DNA of 39,346 nt from assembly GCA_029218825.1 (NCBI GenBank), contig JAQXSC010000039.1, forward strand, positions 1 through 39,346. The letters are read 5' to 3'. The translations under genes and the position numbers were made by a program. Each line of letters begins with the position of its first letter. The first letter of the stretch is position 1. The notes beneath the pieces are model-generated. The model was not told where the DNA came from. It ran no database searches and worked only from the letters and a program-made list of their open reading frames with translations. This document shows positions 1 to 8,868 of the stretch, piece after piece. Origin of the DNA: Oscillospiraceae bacterium. GTDB taxonomy: Bacteria; Bacillota; Clostridia; Oscillospirales; Acutalibacteraceae.

Positions 1-1
1 G

Positions 2-1372
2 CTCACAGGTCACACTATGGACGTTACTGATGATAACGGCACAATCTACAGTGGCGACAGCAATATTGATTTCACCGATGAGTTTACATTCACTTCCGCA
101 TTTAACTACGTAGTAAAAGCCTCACAACAGGAAAAGGAAGGCTACAAATTCTTAGGTTGGTATGATAAAAGCGGAAATAAGCTTTCTGCCACATCCGACC
201 ACAGCTTTACCATAGAACCATATTACTCTACAAGTAATAAAGATACTGATCATCAAACCCCCGGTGTTGTTTATGCAAGATTTGGATTTGAGTACAAGGT
301 TAAATTCCATATTAATGACAGCGATACGGTTTCTACCGTAGGCAACCCTGACGCTGACCTTTACAGGGTTTATTACCCTGAGGGTGTTGATATTTCACAG
401 GCATCAAGTCTAAACCTTAATTACGAAATATTGCATCTGGACAGCAATAACAAGATTCAAAAGCATTTCTATGACATTCCTACTCCAAAATCTACTTACG
501 GTAAAATCTTTAAGGGTTGGTATGAAGATAAGGACAATAATACCGACTCAAACGCAATTCAATGGAATAACAAAGCATATACAACCGAAACCGATATTTA
601 TGCTCACTGGATAGACGTTGGAACTGTTCCACAGGATCCGAAAGATAAGAAAATCATTGATCCTGCCAACAGACCTTTTGTAAACGAAAATAAAGGAAAT
701 AACAATTTATTATGGGGATTTGATTTGTCAGGTGTTCAGATTCGTTATGAGGACAAGGACGAAAACTATCCCGGTGGTACTGTGGATATACCGGCATTTA
801 CTACTGACGGATTGAGATTTGTTACCTATATCAAAGAGGATATTCTGTCCAAGGCAAGTACCCTGTTCAAGACAGGATATACCGGTTATACAAAGATTGC
901 GTCACCAATCCGCTACGGATATGTTGTAGCAAAAGAGTCAACCGCAGACAGTAAGCTCAAAGACGACAAGAGCCTTGAATACAAGGATTCAAATGTGAAC
1001 GGCGTGGATACAAGGTATGACTATTCCTTTGTAACTAACGCAGATTGCACAAGTGGTGTAGGAGGATACAAAGATACTCCAATACGTGACCACGAAAACT
1101 TTACCGACTACAGAATTTACTCGCTGATAATTTCATACGATAAAAAAGGAAAGTCTGATGCAGAGATTAAAGAGGCAAAAGGTCAAAATGTTATAGCAAG
1201 GCCGTATCTCCGCTATCAAGACGCAAACGGACTGTACCGCACCTATTATCAGGACTATACAGGTAACGCAAATAAGTATGGCGGATGCAGTACAAACTAT
1301 ACTGCTACAAGAGAATATCTTGAAAAAAATAGTTATTTCCCAACTAAACCCACAACAGCCCCTGCTAACTAA
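2..1372 (+). CDS. C-terminal part of a large surface protein with InlB B-repeat-like (Listeria-Bacteroides repeat) modules; 5' end lies outside the window
   Basis: Frame is open to the window edge upstream of the track ATG at 17 (ctc aca ggt cac act atg). Repeated motifs GYKFLGWYDKSGN and GKIFKGWYEDKDN...ETDIYAHW are typical of InlB B-repeats. Confidence 0.75.
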   Translation, partial: LTGHTMDVTDDNGTIYSGDSNIDFTDEFTFTSAFNYVVKASQQEKEGYKFLGWYDKSGNKLSATSDHSFTIEPYYSTSNKDTDHQTPGVVYARFGFEYKVKFHINDSDTVSTVGNPDADLYRVYYPEGVDISQASSLNLNYEILHLDSNNKIQKHFYDIPTPKSTYGKIFKGWYEDKDNNTDSNAIQWNNKAYTTETDIYAHWIDVGTVPQDPKDKKIIDPANRPFVNENKGNNNLLWGFDLSGVQIRYEDKDENYPGGTVDIPAFTTDGLRFVTYIKEDILSKASTLFKTGYTGYTKIASPIRYGYVVAKESTADSKLKDDKSLEYKDSNVNGVDTRYDYSFVTNADCTSGVGGYKDTPIRDHENFTDYRIYSLIISYDKKGKSDAEIKEAKGQNVIARPYLRYQDANGLYRTYYQDYTGNANKYGGCSTNYTATREYLEKNSYFPTKPTTAPAN

Positions 1373-1389
1373 TTAAATAATAAACAAAA

Positions 1390-1431
1390 CAGGAGATAGA
1401 TTGAATTCCAATCTATCTCCTGTTATTTTTT
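1390..1431. terminator. Bidirectional intrinsic terminator between convergent genes
   Basis: Perfect 14-bp stem CAGGAGATAGATTG / CAATCTATCTCCTG with a 5-nt loop. T-rich tail on + (TTATTTTTT) and on - (TTTTGTTT). Confidence 0.9.
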
Positions 1432-1483
1432 AAATTCGGTCATAAGCAAAAGTTAATTGATATATGAATTTTTCTACAGGTCT

Positions 1484-1520
1484 ATCATTATCCATTATCA
1501 ATTATCCATTATCAATTATT
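1484..1520. repeat. AT-rich short tandem repeat (CAATTATCCATTAT units)
   Basis: tattatccattatcaattatccattatcaattatt directly abuts the stop codon of the - strand gene ending at 1521. Related sequence occurs at 30450-30490. Confidence 0.75.
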
Positions 1521-2642
1521 TTACTCCACCGTCACTATTATATACACGTGCCTTACCTTGCCGTTGTATGTACCTTTGGCGGTCAGAGTAGCCTTGCCAC
1601 GCTTTACGCCTGTTATAACTCCCACGTCAGACACCGCTACTGTTTTGCTGTCAGAGGACTTCCAACTTATTAAGGTTTCAGCGGAATACTCACAAATCTT
1701 TTTGTAAATATCCTTGTAAACCTCGCCCTTTGAAATAGTAAGGTACAGCGGTATATCCTCGCTTTCAAAATATCCGAAAACGTCACCGTCAATATTGCTC
1801 TTTGCGGACTTATCCTTGCCGTTATAGGCTACAATGTAGTATTTGTATGAGTTGATGCCTACACAGGTAGTATCAACGTACATTTCCGTTGCGCCCTCTG
1901 TAATTGTCTTTATATGCTTAAAGTTATTTTCCTTTTTTAATGAACGATATATGCGATATCCCTCTGCTCCTTTGACCTTTTTCCATTCCAAGGTAATGCC
2001 GTCCATATCCAGGTATTCCTCTGCGTGGAGATTAGGCTGTTCCAAAAACATTTTTGTTACAGGAGTACTGTATGCCCCTGATGTTTTGTTGATAACCGCC
2101 TTTACCTTAATGCTGTAGGTAGCACCTTTATCCACGTTGTCGTCAACAAAACTCAAGGCTTTGCCTTTGTATGCGGTTTTGTACTTCTTGCCTGTAGTTT
2201 TTTTCATAGCAACAATGTATTTTGTTGCGCCCTTTACCTTGCTCCAACTGACTTTTATGCCGGTAGCGATATTATTCACTGTCACCTTTGGAGTTCCAAC
2301 ACAGAGAATTGACTTTGTGTTGCTGTACTTGGACTTTCCTTTGCCCTCAAAGGATTTTACGGCATAATAATACTTTGTATTTGACTTTGCCTTAATATCA
2401 GTGTAAGAGTTTATATCTGATTTACCTATCAGCGCAAATTTAGTTTTAGCAGTTTTTCGGTATATGTAATACCCCTGTGCATTATCAACCTGCTCCCAAT
2501 TAAGCAATACTCCGGTACTGCTTAATTTTACGGAGTTTAGTTTCGGCTCTGCAAGGGCATTTGCAGTAAATCCCACAGATATACAACCTATGAGAAGTAT
2601 TAACGATAATGTAATACACAAAAATTTATTTAACTTTTTCAA
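1521..2642 (-). CDS. Secreted protein with tandem fibronectin type III-like domains and a C-terminal bacterial Ig-like (Big_2) domain
   Basis: TTG start, Sec signal peptide (MKKLNKFLCITLSLILLIGCISVGFTANA), repeated VLLNWEQVDNAQGYYIYRK / GIKVSWSKVKGATKYIV / GITLEWKKVKGAEGYRIYR, then SWKSSDSKTVAVSDVGVITGVKRGKATLTAKG. Confidence 0.8.
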   Translation of the reverse strand: MKKLNKFLCITLSLILLIGCISVGFTANALAEPKLNSVKLSSTGVLLNWEQVDNAQGYYIYRKTAKTKFALIGKSDINSYTDIKAKSNTKYYYAVKSFEGKGKSKYSNTKSILCVGTPKVTVNNIATGIKVSWSKVKGATKYIVAMKKTTGKKYKTAYKGKALSFVDDNVDKGATYSIKVKAVINKTSGAYSTPVTKMFLEQPNLHAEEYLDMDGITLEWKKVKGAEGYRIYRSLKKENNFKHIKTITEGATEMYVDTTCVGINSYKYYIVAYNGKDKSAKSNIDGDVFGYFESEDIPLYLTISKGEVYKDIYKKICEYSAETLISWKSSDSKTVAVSDVGVITGVKRGKATLTAKGTYNGKVRHVYIIVTVE

Positions 2643-2722
2643 AATCTCACAACCTGTCTATATTAATTAAGTAATATCTTACCATAAATCAATTAAAAAG
2701 TCTATTGTGCAAAAATTGTAAA

Positions 2723-5119
2723 TTATTCGGAATAGCAGTACCAACGGCCGCCGTTTTTATTCCCCTCATTTGCTCGGTAACAGTTCAAGTCTTCCCTGAC
2801 TATCATATCATCAGTCTGGTTCTGCCAAGTATCTTTTGTGTCTTTAAACAGGAAACATTCTGCCCCTGCCACAAGTGGAGCATCAAAGGTATAATACCAA
2901 ATGTCCGTTCCGTCAATTTTTGTCATCAACACCGCTTCAGATTCAAGACCGCTTTCCTGCCAGCCGTATATATATACCTCTTGCCATTTTGCTATTGAAT
3001 TGTCAAAGTAAACTGTCTGCAATAAGAAATCGGAAGCAGGCTCCTCATAGTATTCCTCCGGTAAGCACTCACTTTCGTAACCCATTCTTATTAAGTTTTT
3101 TATAGGAGAAACAGTCATATCCCAGCAGGTAGAAACATTTCCCTGTTTACCGGAAATAGTAACCGGAGGCTCAGCAACAGCCTCTGTATGGCGATAAACA
3201 GTAATATCCGTTACATTTAAAGGCAGTTGAGCCACAAACGTGTAGGGGTTTAGAAATGAAATTTGCTCCATTTTGTAACTTTTTTCAGTGATATGGTCAT
3301 AAACATAAAGGGGTATCGTGTCATTTGCAATCCACTTTTGTTCTGTTGTTAAGTACAGTGAATACGTTTTCGGCTCATAAGCTTGTCCCGCAACGCTATG
3401 ATTGATTTCCATTTCTGCAATATCTTTTTGAATACAGGTAACGTCACTGATGGAAACAATACCGTCTTGGTTTACGTCTGCCATTTCAAGTCTTGTGTTG
3501 GAAATGTTTATAGATTTAACAAGATACTTGCTGATAAGAGTGCAATCGTTTACATCAAGCTTTTCATTGATATCAGCATCTCCGCAAATCATTTTTACAG
3601 GTTTTCCGTCTAAGCCTATTTGTTCATTTTCATTGGGCTTTACCCATATAATTTTTGCATTATTATCACCGAAAATTTCGGATATATTTTCACCAACATT
3701 TTCGGTAAACCTTACAAAATAATCCATTTTATGATTTCTTCCCATATTGCGGTTCAGAAATTGTATGTAGGTGTTTGAATCGTAGTTTGCACCTTCATTT
3801 TCATTCATACTGTAGGTTTCGGCAATATAGGTTTTTGCAATAGCAAACACATTATTTCTGACGTTGAAGTTCCCTTTATTTATATTTGCCGATGCCCAGC
3901 TCTTTATATGAGCGTCGTGTCCTTTGTCTGCCCTTTGGGAGCAAAGTCCGTAACCGGCATGCCACATATGGTTACCGCTGATAGTGAAATTTTTAAAATC
4001 TTTAGGAATATTTTTGCCCTGATCTAAAAAGTATTCTACAGAATAGTTGCAGTATTCCATAACATTATTTGTAAAATTAATATTGTCACAATGAATGTCG
4101 TTGTTTGTATCTCCGGAAAACTGAAAGGTTACCGCTGCATCATAAATCTGATTGAAATAACAGTTATCCACAGTGAAATTTTTGGCTTGTCCCCAAACTT
4201 GAACACCGTTACCAAAACGAACAGCGTCATATTGAATTGAACCGCCAATCCAATAAAACTCACAATTCTTTACAGTCAACCCCTCACAAGCCAGTGCACT
4301 GACCGCAAAATTTCCGCTGTAACGGAAAGTGATATTATCTATGGTAATATTGTCGCTCCATTTTGTTTCAATAATATCTATGCCCTCGGCAAATTCAATG
4401 CTTTCGTATAAATCAGCGGGATTTCCCTTTGTAGAACAGAGATACAGTTCTTTGCTCCCACTTGAATTATGGAAGAAATGTAAATTATCTTTCAAATCGG
4501 CATATGTATCAAATCGCTTGCCTGTAGTAGTGTTGTAGGTTACACCGTGTCGCTCTGCAATAACGCACTTTATGCCGTTGGCTTCCCCATTGTTGAAAAT
4601 AATGTTGCCTACATCTGCCTGTATAGGTTTTGAATATTTATAAACATTAGGAGCGTCGGTTTCTATCCACTGCCCCATTTCTGCATAATTATGTGATGAG
4701 CCGTAAAGCTCCGGCTTTTTGCCCTCTCCGTAGGCTGAATATGCAACTCCGTCTGTATAAGCCTTTACAGAGCCTCGCCATACTCCGCCACGCTGAAAAT
4801 ATACAACATCTCCCGACTGCAAATTCAGTTTGTTTACAGCAGATATTGTTGCAATGGGAGTGTTTGGGGATAGTCCGTCATTGTTGTCGTTTCCTTGGTT
4901 TGACACATAATATCCTTTAGCGCCGTTTTTAGGCTCTATAATTGCCCTTGTGCTATGTATTTCATCAATACGGTTTTGTGTATCACCGTAAAAAGTATCT
5001 ATTACTTCCTGTTCTGTTAATACTACCTCATTTACAACATCTGTAGCAAAGGCTGTTGTATTGATTAAGGATAACTGAAATATAATTAAAACTAATAAAA
5101 AGCATATTGATTTTTTCAT
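2723..5119 (-). CDS. Secreted right-handed beta-helix (pectate-lyase-like fold) protein with type I dockerin and C-terminal starch-binding-like module
   Basis: Signal peptide; YYVSNQGNDNNDGLSPNTPIATISAVNKLNLQSGDVVYFQRGGVWRG start of a parallel beta-helix; paired dockerin repeats GDADINEKLDVNDCTLISKYL / ADVNQDGIVSISDVTCIQKDIAEM; C-terminal WQEVYIYGW...MTKIDGTDIWYYTFDAPL...FLFKDT resembles CBM26-type modules. Confidence 0.8.
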   Translation of the reverse strand: MKKSICFLLVLIIFQLSLINTTAFATDVVNEVVLTEQEVIDTFYGDTQNRIDEIHSTRAIIEPKNGAKGYYVSNQGNDNNDGLSPNTPIATISAVNKLNLQSGDVVYFQRGGVWRGSVKAYTDGVAYSAYGEGKKPELYGSSHNYAEMGQWIETDAPNVYKYSKPIQADVGNIIFNNGEANGIKCVIAERHGVTYNTTTGKRFDTYADLKDNLHFFHNSSGSKELYLCSTKGNPADLYESIEFAEGIDIIETKWSDNITIDNITFRYSGNFAVSALACEGLTVKNCEFYWIGGSIQYDAVRFGNGVQVWGQAKNFTVDNCYFNQIYDAAVTFQFSGDTNNDIHCDNINFTNNVMEYCNYSVEYFLDQGKNIPKDFKNFTISGNHMWHAGYGLCSQRADKGHDAHIKSWASANINKGNFNVRNNVFAIAKTYIAETYSMNENEGANYDSNTYIQFLNRNMGRNHKMDYFVRFTENVGENISEIFGDNNAKIIWVKPNENEQIGLDGKPVKMICGDADINEKLDVNDCTLISKYLVKSINISNTRLEMADVNQDGIVSISDVTCIQKDIAEMEINHSVAGQAYEPKTYSLYLTTEQKWIANDTIPLYVYDHITEKSYKMEQISFLNPYTFVAQLPLNVTDITVYRHTEAVAEPPVTISGKQGNVSTCWDMTVSPIKNLIRMGYESECLPEEYYEEPASDFLLQTVYFDNSIAKWQEVYIYGWQESGLESEAVLMTKIDGTDIWYYTFDAPLVAGAECFLFKDTKDTWQNQTDDMIVREDLNCYRANEGNKNGGRWYCYSE

Positions 5120-5141
5120 ATTTTCGCCCCCTTACGTGTTC

Positions 5142-5170
5142 ATTATATATTGGCAAAAAGTCTGTGTCAA
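5142..5170 (-). promoter_or_regulatory. Consensus sigma-A promoter of the beta-helix/dockerin gene
   Basis: On - strand TTGACA - 17 nt - TATAAT, upstream of an SD-like AAGGGGGCG and the ATG at 5119. Confidence 0.85.
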
Positions 5171-5173
5171 CAC

Positions 5174-5206
5174 AAAAGAAAAAGGCGGATGCTTTGCGCA
5201 TCCGCC
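5174..5206 (-). terminator. Intrinsic terminator of the 5223-6416 gene
   Basis: Stem GGCGGATGC / GCATCCGCC with a 5-nt loop, followed on the - strand by TTTTTCTTTTG. Confidence 0.85.
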
Positions 5207-5222
5207 AAATTTGGTTGTAAAA

Positions 5223-6416
5223 TTATTTTACTGTGATTTCAAGATAAACTGTGTTATTTGAAAGAGCAGTAACTGAATTGTTTGCAAGACCGTTTACAAG
5301 GTTCAGAGCAGCGTCGCTTACTGTAATCTTGATAACTGCTGTACCTGCTTTCTTTGCAGTAATTACAGAATTTTCAAGAGCAACAACATCTTCGCCCTCA
5401 ACAATCTTTTCCTCATACATACCGCCTAAACTTAGGAAGTCTGCAAGAGCCTTGCCCTCTGCATAAACATCGCCTGTGTTGAAGTACAGTTTGATGTGTG
5501 CATCGTGCTTGTTGTCATAGTAGTAACGATTTTCACCGTTTCCGTCCTTTGGAACATAAGGTGCAAGTTTCATTGTAGTCTTTGCAGACTCGCAAGAATC
5601 CTTAACTGCAACTACTGTATAAGCATATGCTGTTGGGTTCATAGCAGCCGCTGACTTATCGTTGTAAGTTGTACCCTTTACTGTGGCAATCTTCTTGTAG
5701 CCGTCCTCTGTGCATTTCTGTCTGTAAACAGCGTATGAAGCAGCGCCCTTAACAGTTGACCAATTCAAAGTTATTCCGTCCATTGACAGATTCTGACGTG
5801 CTGTAACGTTGCTTACAGTGTCAAGAGCAACGAAGGATTCAACTCCTCTGTATGCTTCTGATTTTGTTTTAGAAGCAACTGCTGTCAACTTGTATGTATA
5901 TTTTGTGCCTGAAACTACGTTTTTATCTGTATAAGATTTTGCTGTTGTGGAAGTAATTTTCTTATATGAGCCTGTAGTCTTTCTGTAAAGAACATACTTG
6001 TCTGCGCCTTTTCTGCCACTCCAAGTGAGTTTAACGCCGTTTTTTGTGTTCTCGATATTTGAGAACAACATCATATTCATTCTTGTAATTTTCTTTGCTT
6101 TTTTAGCAGGGCTAACTTTCTTGCCGTTTACAGCCTTTACCTTGTAAACGTAGTTTTTACCTGCCTTTACAACAGCGTCTGTATAAGAGGTGGATTTTGT
6201 TGTAATAATCTTTTTGCTGCCACGGAAAACCTGATAACCTGTAGCCTTTGAAACCTTTGACCAAGTAATCTTAATGCCGTTAACAATATTCTGTGACTTA
6301 ACGGATTTCGGTGCTTTCAGGGAAGCTGCTGATGCAGAAAATCCACCTACTGCCACAGCAGAAAGCGCCATAATTACAGCCAATGCTGTGCAAATAACCT
6401 TCTTTGAAATTTTCAT
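5223..6416 (-). CDS. Secreted FnIII-domain protein, paralogue of the 1521-2642 product
   Basis: Track ORF starts at 6497, but an internal ATG at 6416 (MKISKKVICTALAVIMALSAVAVGGFSASAA) has a strong SD (AGGAGG) and starts the signal peptide. FnIII motifs GIKITWSKVSKATGYQVFR, GVKLTWSGRKGADKYVLYR, GITLNWSTVKGAASYAVYR. Confidence 0.85.
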   Translation of the reverse strand: MKISKKVICTALAVIMALSAVAVGGFSASAASLKAPKSVKSQNIVNGIKITWSKVSKATGYQVFRGSKKIITTKSTSYTDAVVKAGKNYVYKVKAVNGKKVSPAKKAKKITRMNMMLFSNIENTKNGVKLTWSGRKGADKYVLYRKTTGSYKKITSTTAKSYTDKNVVSGTKYTYKLTAVASKTKSEAYRGVESFVALDTVSNVTARQNLSMDGITLNWSTVKGAASYAVYRQKCTEDGYKKIATVKGTTYNDKSAAAMNPTAYAYTVVAVKDSCESAKTTMKLAPYVPKDGNGENRYYYDNKHDAHIKLYFNTGDVYAEGKALADFLSLGGMYEEKIVEGEDVVALENSVITAKKAGTAVIKITVSDAALNLVNGLANNSVTALSNNTVYLEITVK

Positions 6417-6452
6417 TTTAAATTCCTCCTTATAATATACCAATACCATTAA

Positions 6453-6461
6453 ATTATAGCA
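6453..6461 (-). promoter_or_regulatory. Extended -10 element (TGCTATAAT) for the 5223-6416 gene
   Basis: On - strand TGTGCTATAAT about 37 nt upstream of the ATG at 6416; no convincing -35. Confidence 0.45.
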
Positions 6462-6542
6462 CAGGCAAATATCAAAAACTATAGTAAAATTACACAAATA
6501 AATATAATTTTTTTGTTAAATATTAAAATCAACCCATATTGA

Positions 6543-7385
6543 TTAAGTTGATTTCTTGCGTAAATGATTGTGTATCACTATCAATACAGCGGAAATAATC
6601 AAAAATATTACCGCTATAACGGAAATATTCAAAAAGATGTTATTCAGACAGGATATATACAAATCGTTCAAAGAACGTGTCAGAATCGCAATTTTGCTTA
6701 TTATGTTGCTGAAAAATACCCCAATAGGAATAACAATCAAAAACAATCCTGTAGCCGCCGTTGAGTAGTAAATATACCTTATGGCCTTATGTTTCCATTT
6801 GTTGGTGAAAAATATCACAAATACCAATCCGATACCTACCGCTGCAAAAATCAAATCGTATATTAATATTTTCTTTGACCATCTCAAAAAGTCCCTTTGA
6901 ATGGCGTTGAAATAGGTGATTTTTATATTATTACTGTATATCTTTGCAGATTCATTGATGAAGTAAACAATGTTTTCTTCCGATACGTTTTTGGGGTCAA
7001 TGCCCTGATTTACCTCGTATTTTTCGATAGCAGAGCGCAGACTTCTTTCAAAATTTTTGGTATCAACAGTAGGCTTCTGTCCGCTGTAGAACAAATCAAG
7101 ATAACTTTGAATATCCTCTCTGACCATTACCTCGTCAACGAAATTATCAAAGAACTTTTTGTTTAGACCACTGGCGTTACCGATGTCGATTAAATCAGCC
7201 TTTATCTCGTCGCACAAGTCAACATAATAATCGGAATTATTCAAAACCTCTCCCAGATAACTTTGGCTGAATATTGTGCATTTCAGCAATGTAAACAAAG
7301 ACACCGCCACAAGACAAAACGCCAACATCAGGGATAAAAATGTATGTAGGAACCTTTGAAATTTATTATTTTTTAACAGTTTCAT
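6543..7385 (-). CDS. Multi-pass membrane protein of unknown function, in an operon with a sortase
   Basis: 280 aa; N-terminal TM, extracytoplasmic region of about 120 aa, then three more hydrophobic helices. Gap of 11 bp to the upstream sortase gene, same strand. Confidence 0.7.
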   Translation of the reverse strand: MKLLKNNKFQRFLHTFLSLMLAFCLVAVSLFTLLKCTIFSQSYLGEVLNNSDYYVDLCDEIKADLIDIGNASGLNKKFFDNFVDEVMVREDIQSYLDLFYSGQKPTVDTKNFERSLRSAIEKYEVNQGIDPKNVSEENIVYFINESAKIYSNNIKITYFNAIQRDFLRWSKKILIYDLIFAAVGIGLVFVIFFTNKWKHKAIRYIYYSTAATGLFLIVIPIGVFFSNIISKIAILTRSLNDLYISCLNNIFLNISVIAVIFLIISAVLIVIHNHLRKKST

Positions 7386-7396
7386 AACTTACCCAC

Positions 7397-8062
7397 TCAT
7401 TCATAAAGTCCAACGATTTCAGGGCCGGATGTTTTCTTTGCATAGACAAAATACCGCAGTTCCGTCAAACCTAATTCGTCAAAAGGATAACAGGTATACA
7501 TAACAAGATTTTCCTCCTCTGCGGAAAGGTCGTAGGCGGATTTATCGTTTTTACCTGCTATCTTTGTTCCGGTAATCTCATATTCATAGTTGCCGTAACT
7601 TGTATTAACCGTAACAATATCCCCTGTTTTCACATTTTTAAGGCCGTTAAAGTAAGTGTTGTTGTGACCTGCAACCAAAATAGTTTTTCCGTAGCCGGGA
7701 ATAAAACTTCCTGCATATACGCCTACTCCGTTGTTTAGAGGAATTGTGCCGTCACCAAAGAATAACTTTGCGGATACATCTCTGTTGTTGATTTTCAATT
7801 CTCCGAATTGCTTGTTAATGCTCGGATATTCAACATCCTCTGCGTTCACTGTATCGCTGTTAATATTGGTTGGCACAAAGATATTTTCGTAGGCAGTGGA
7901 ATAATCCACCTGCTTATCGGACAAAAACATACTTCCTATGGAAACAATATCGGTTAAATCCGCCGAGAAAATCGCCAGAACGGAAAGATACATTATCACA
8001 CAAAAAATAATAGGTACATATATGAATTTTGTTATTCCCAATCGTTTTTTATTTTTACTCAT
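7397..8062 (-). CDS. Sortase (class D-like)
   Basis: N-terminal TM; catalytic motifs ILVAGHNNTYF (His), LVMYTCYPF (Cys) and LTELRYFVYAKK (Arg) in sortase order. Confidence 0.85.
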   Translation of the reverse strand: MSKNKKRLGITKFIYVPIIFCVIMYLSVLAIFSADLTDIVSIGSMFLSDKQVDYSTAYENIFVPTNINSDTVNAEDVEYPSINKQFGELKINNRDVSAKLFFGDGTIPLNNGVGVYAGSFIPGYGKTILVAGHNNTYFNGLKNVKTGDIVTVNTSYGNYEYEITGTKIAGKNDKSAYDLSAEEENLVMYTCYPFDELGLTELRYFVYAKKTSGPEIVGLYE

Positions 8063-8063
8063 A

Positions 8064-8621
8064 TTAACTGTTCTTCGCCTTTTTTGAAATCATTAACAAA
8101 CCGCAACATACAGCGGATACAAGAACAAATCCTATCATTATCGGTGCGGAAAAATCCTTATTCACAGCGCCGGTTGTTTTGATAACCGCACCGGAGTCGT
8201 CAATAATCGTATTACCGCTTTTGTCGATAACCTTTACCTGTGTACCGTCCGAACCTGCTGTAGCAGAAAGATTCAGCACAGCCGCCGCCTGACTTGCATA
8301 ATTGGCGATAGTTTTCTTTTCGGAGCCTGTAAGTTTGTTAATACTTGATTTTCCTGTACCCTCAAGAAAACTGCGTCCCTGTGAGATTATACTGTTAATT
8401 TTACTTGCCTGTGCAGATGTCATATCAATAGTGTTAAAGTGAGCCTCTGCCTGATTTACGTATGAAGACGGCACATATACCATATTGCCCTGCATATTTG
8501 CAGGAGTTCGCATCTGATTAAGAACACTTTGCTCGTTTGCGTTTATGCCTGCGGCAAAGGCTGTAATAAATGATGCAAAAATTATGAGCATAACCGAAAT
8601 AATTGATACAAACTTTTTCAT
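8064..8621 (-). CDS. Small secreted protein with C-terminal sorting-signal-like tail; putative sortase substrate
   Basis: Signal peptide MKKFVSIISVMLIIFASFITAFAA; C-terminus VIKTTGAVNKDFS-APIMIGFVLVSAVCCGLLMI-SKKAKNS (motif, hydrophobic helix, basic tail); 1 bp from the sortase gene. Confidence 0.7.
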   Translation of the reverse strand: MKKFVSIISVMLIIFASFITAFAAGINANEQSVLNQMRTPANMQGNMVYVPSSYVNQAEAHFNTIDMTSAQASKINSIISQGRSFLEGTGKSSINKLTGSEKKTIANYASQAAAVLNLSATAGSDGTQVKVIDKSGNTIIDDSGAVIKTTGAVNKDFSAPIMIGFVLVSAVCCGLLMISKKAKNS

Positions 8622-8800
8622 ATTTTATTCTCCTTCTTTGATTATTTCACTGTACCTCAAATTAAAATTTTAACACATCCGTCCTTAAATGTAAAGTGGA
8701 AAAGGTTGATAACACTTCGTATTATTGTATTAATATTATATTCTTATATTTACGCGGTTTGGTTAAATAGTAGAAAATCTTTACAATTACCCGGAATAAG

Positions 8801-8829
8801 TTGATTTTAGGCTTATATTGTTGTAAAAT
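8801..8829 (+). promoter_or_regulatory. Promoter of the exopolysaccharide operon
   Basis: TTGATT - 17 nt - TAAAAT about 40 nt upstream of the ATG at 8869; SD GAGGTG at about 8857-8862. Confidence 0.6.
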
Positions 8830-8868
8830 TATGTGGATATTAGTATGTGATTTAATGAGGTGTAACTA

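Noticed and set aside
1484-1520. Possible CRISPR array
   Set aside because: Units are 14 nt, AT-rich and contiguous without unique spacers; no cas genes in the window.
1464-1673. 69-aa + strand ORF over the AT-rich tandem repeat
   Set aside because: Translated repeat and antisense of the FnIII gene C-terminus; no SD.
6526-6554. Weak hairpin AAATCAAC/GTTGATTT at the end of the membrane protein gene
   Set aside because: Only 8 AT-rich base pairs, long loop, overlaps the stop codon; not a convincing terminator.
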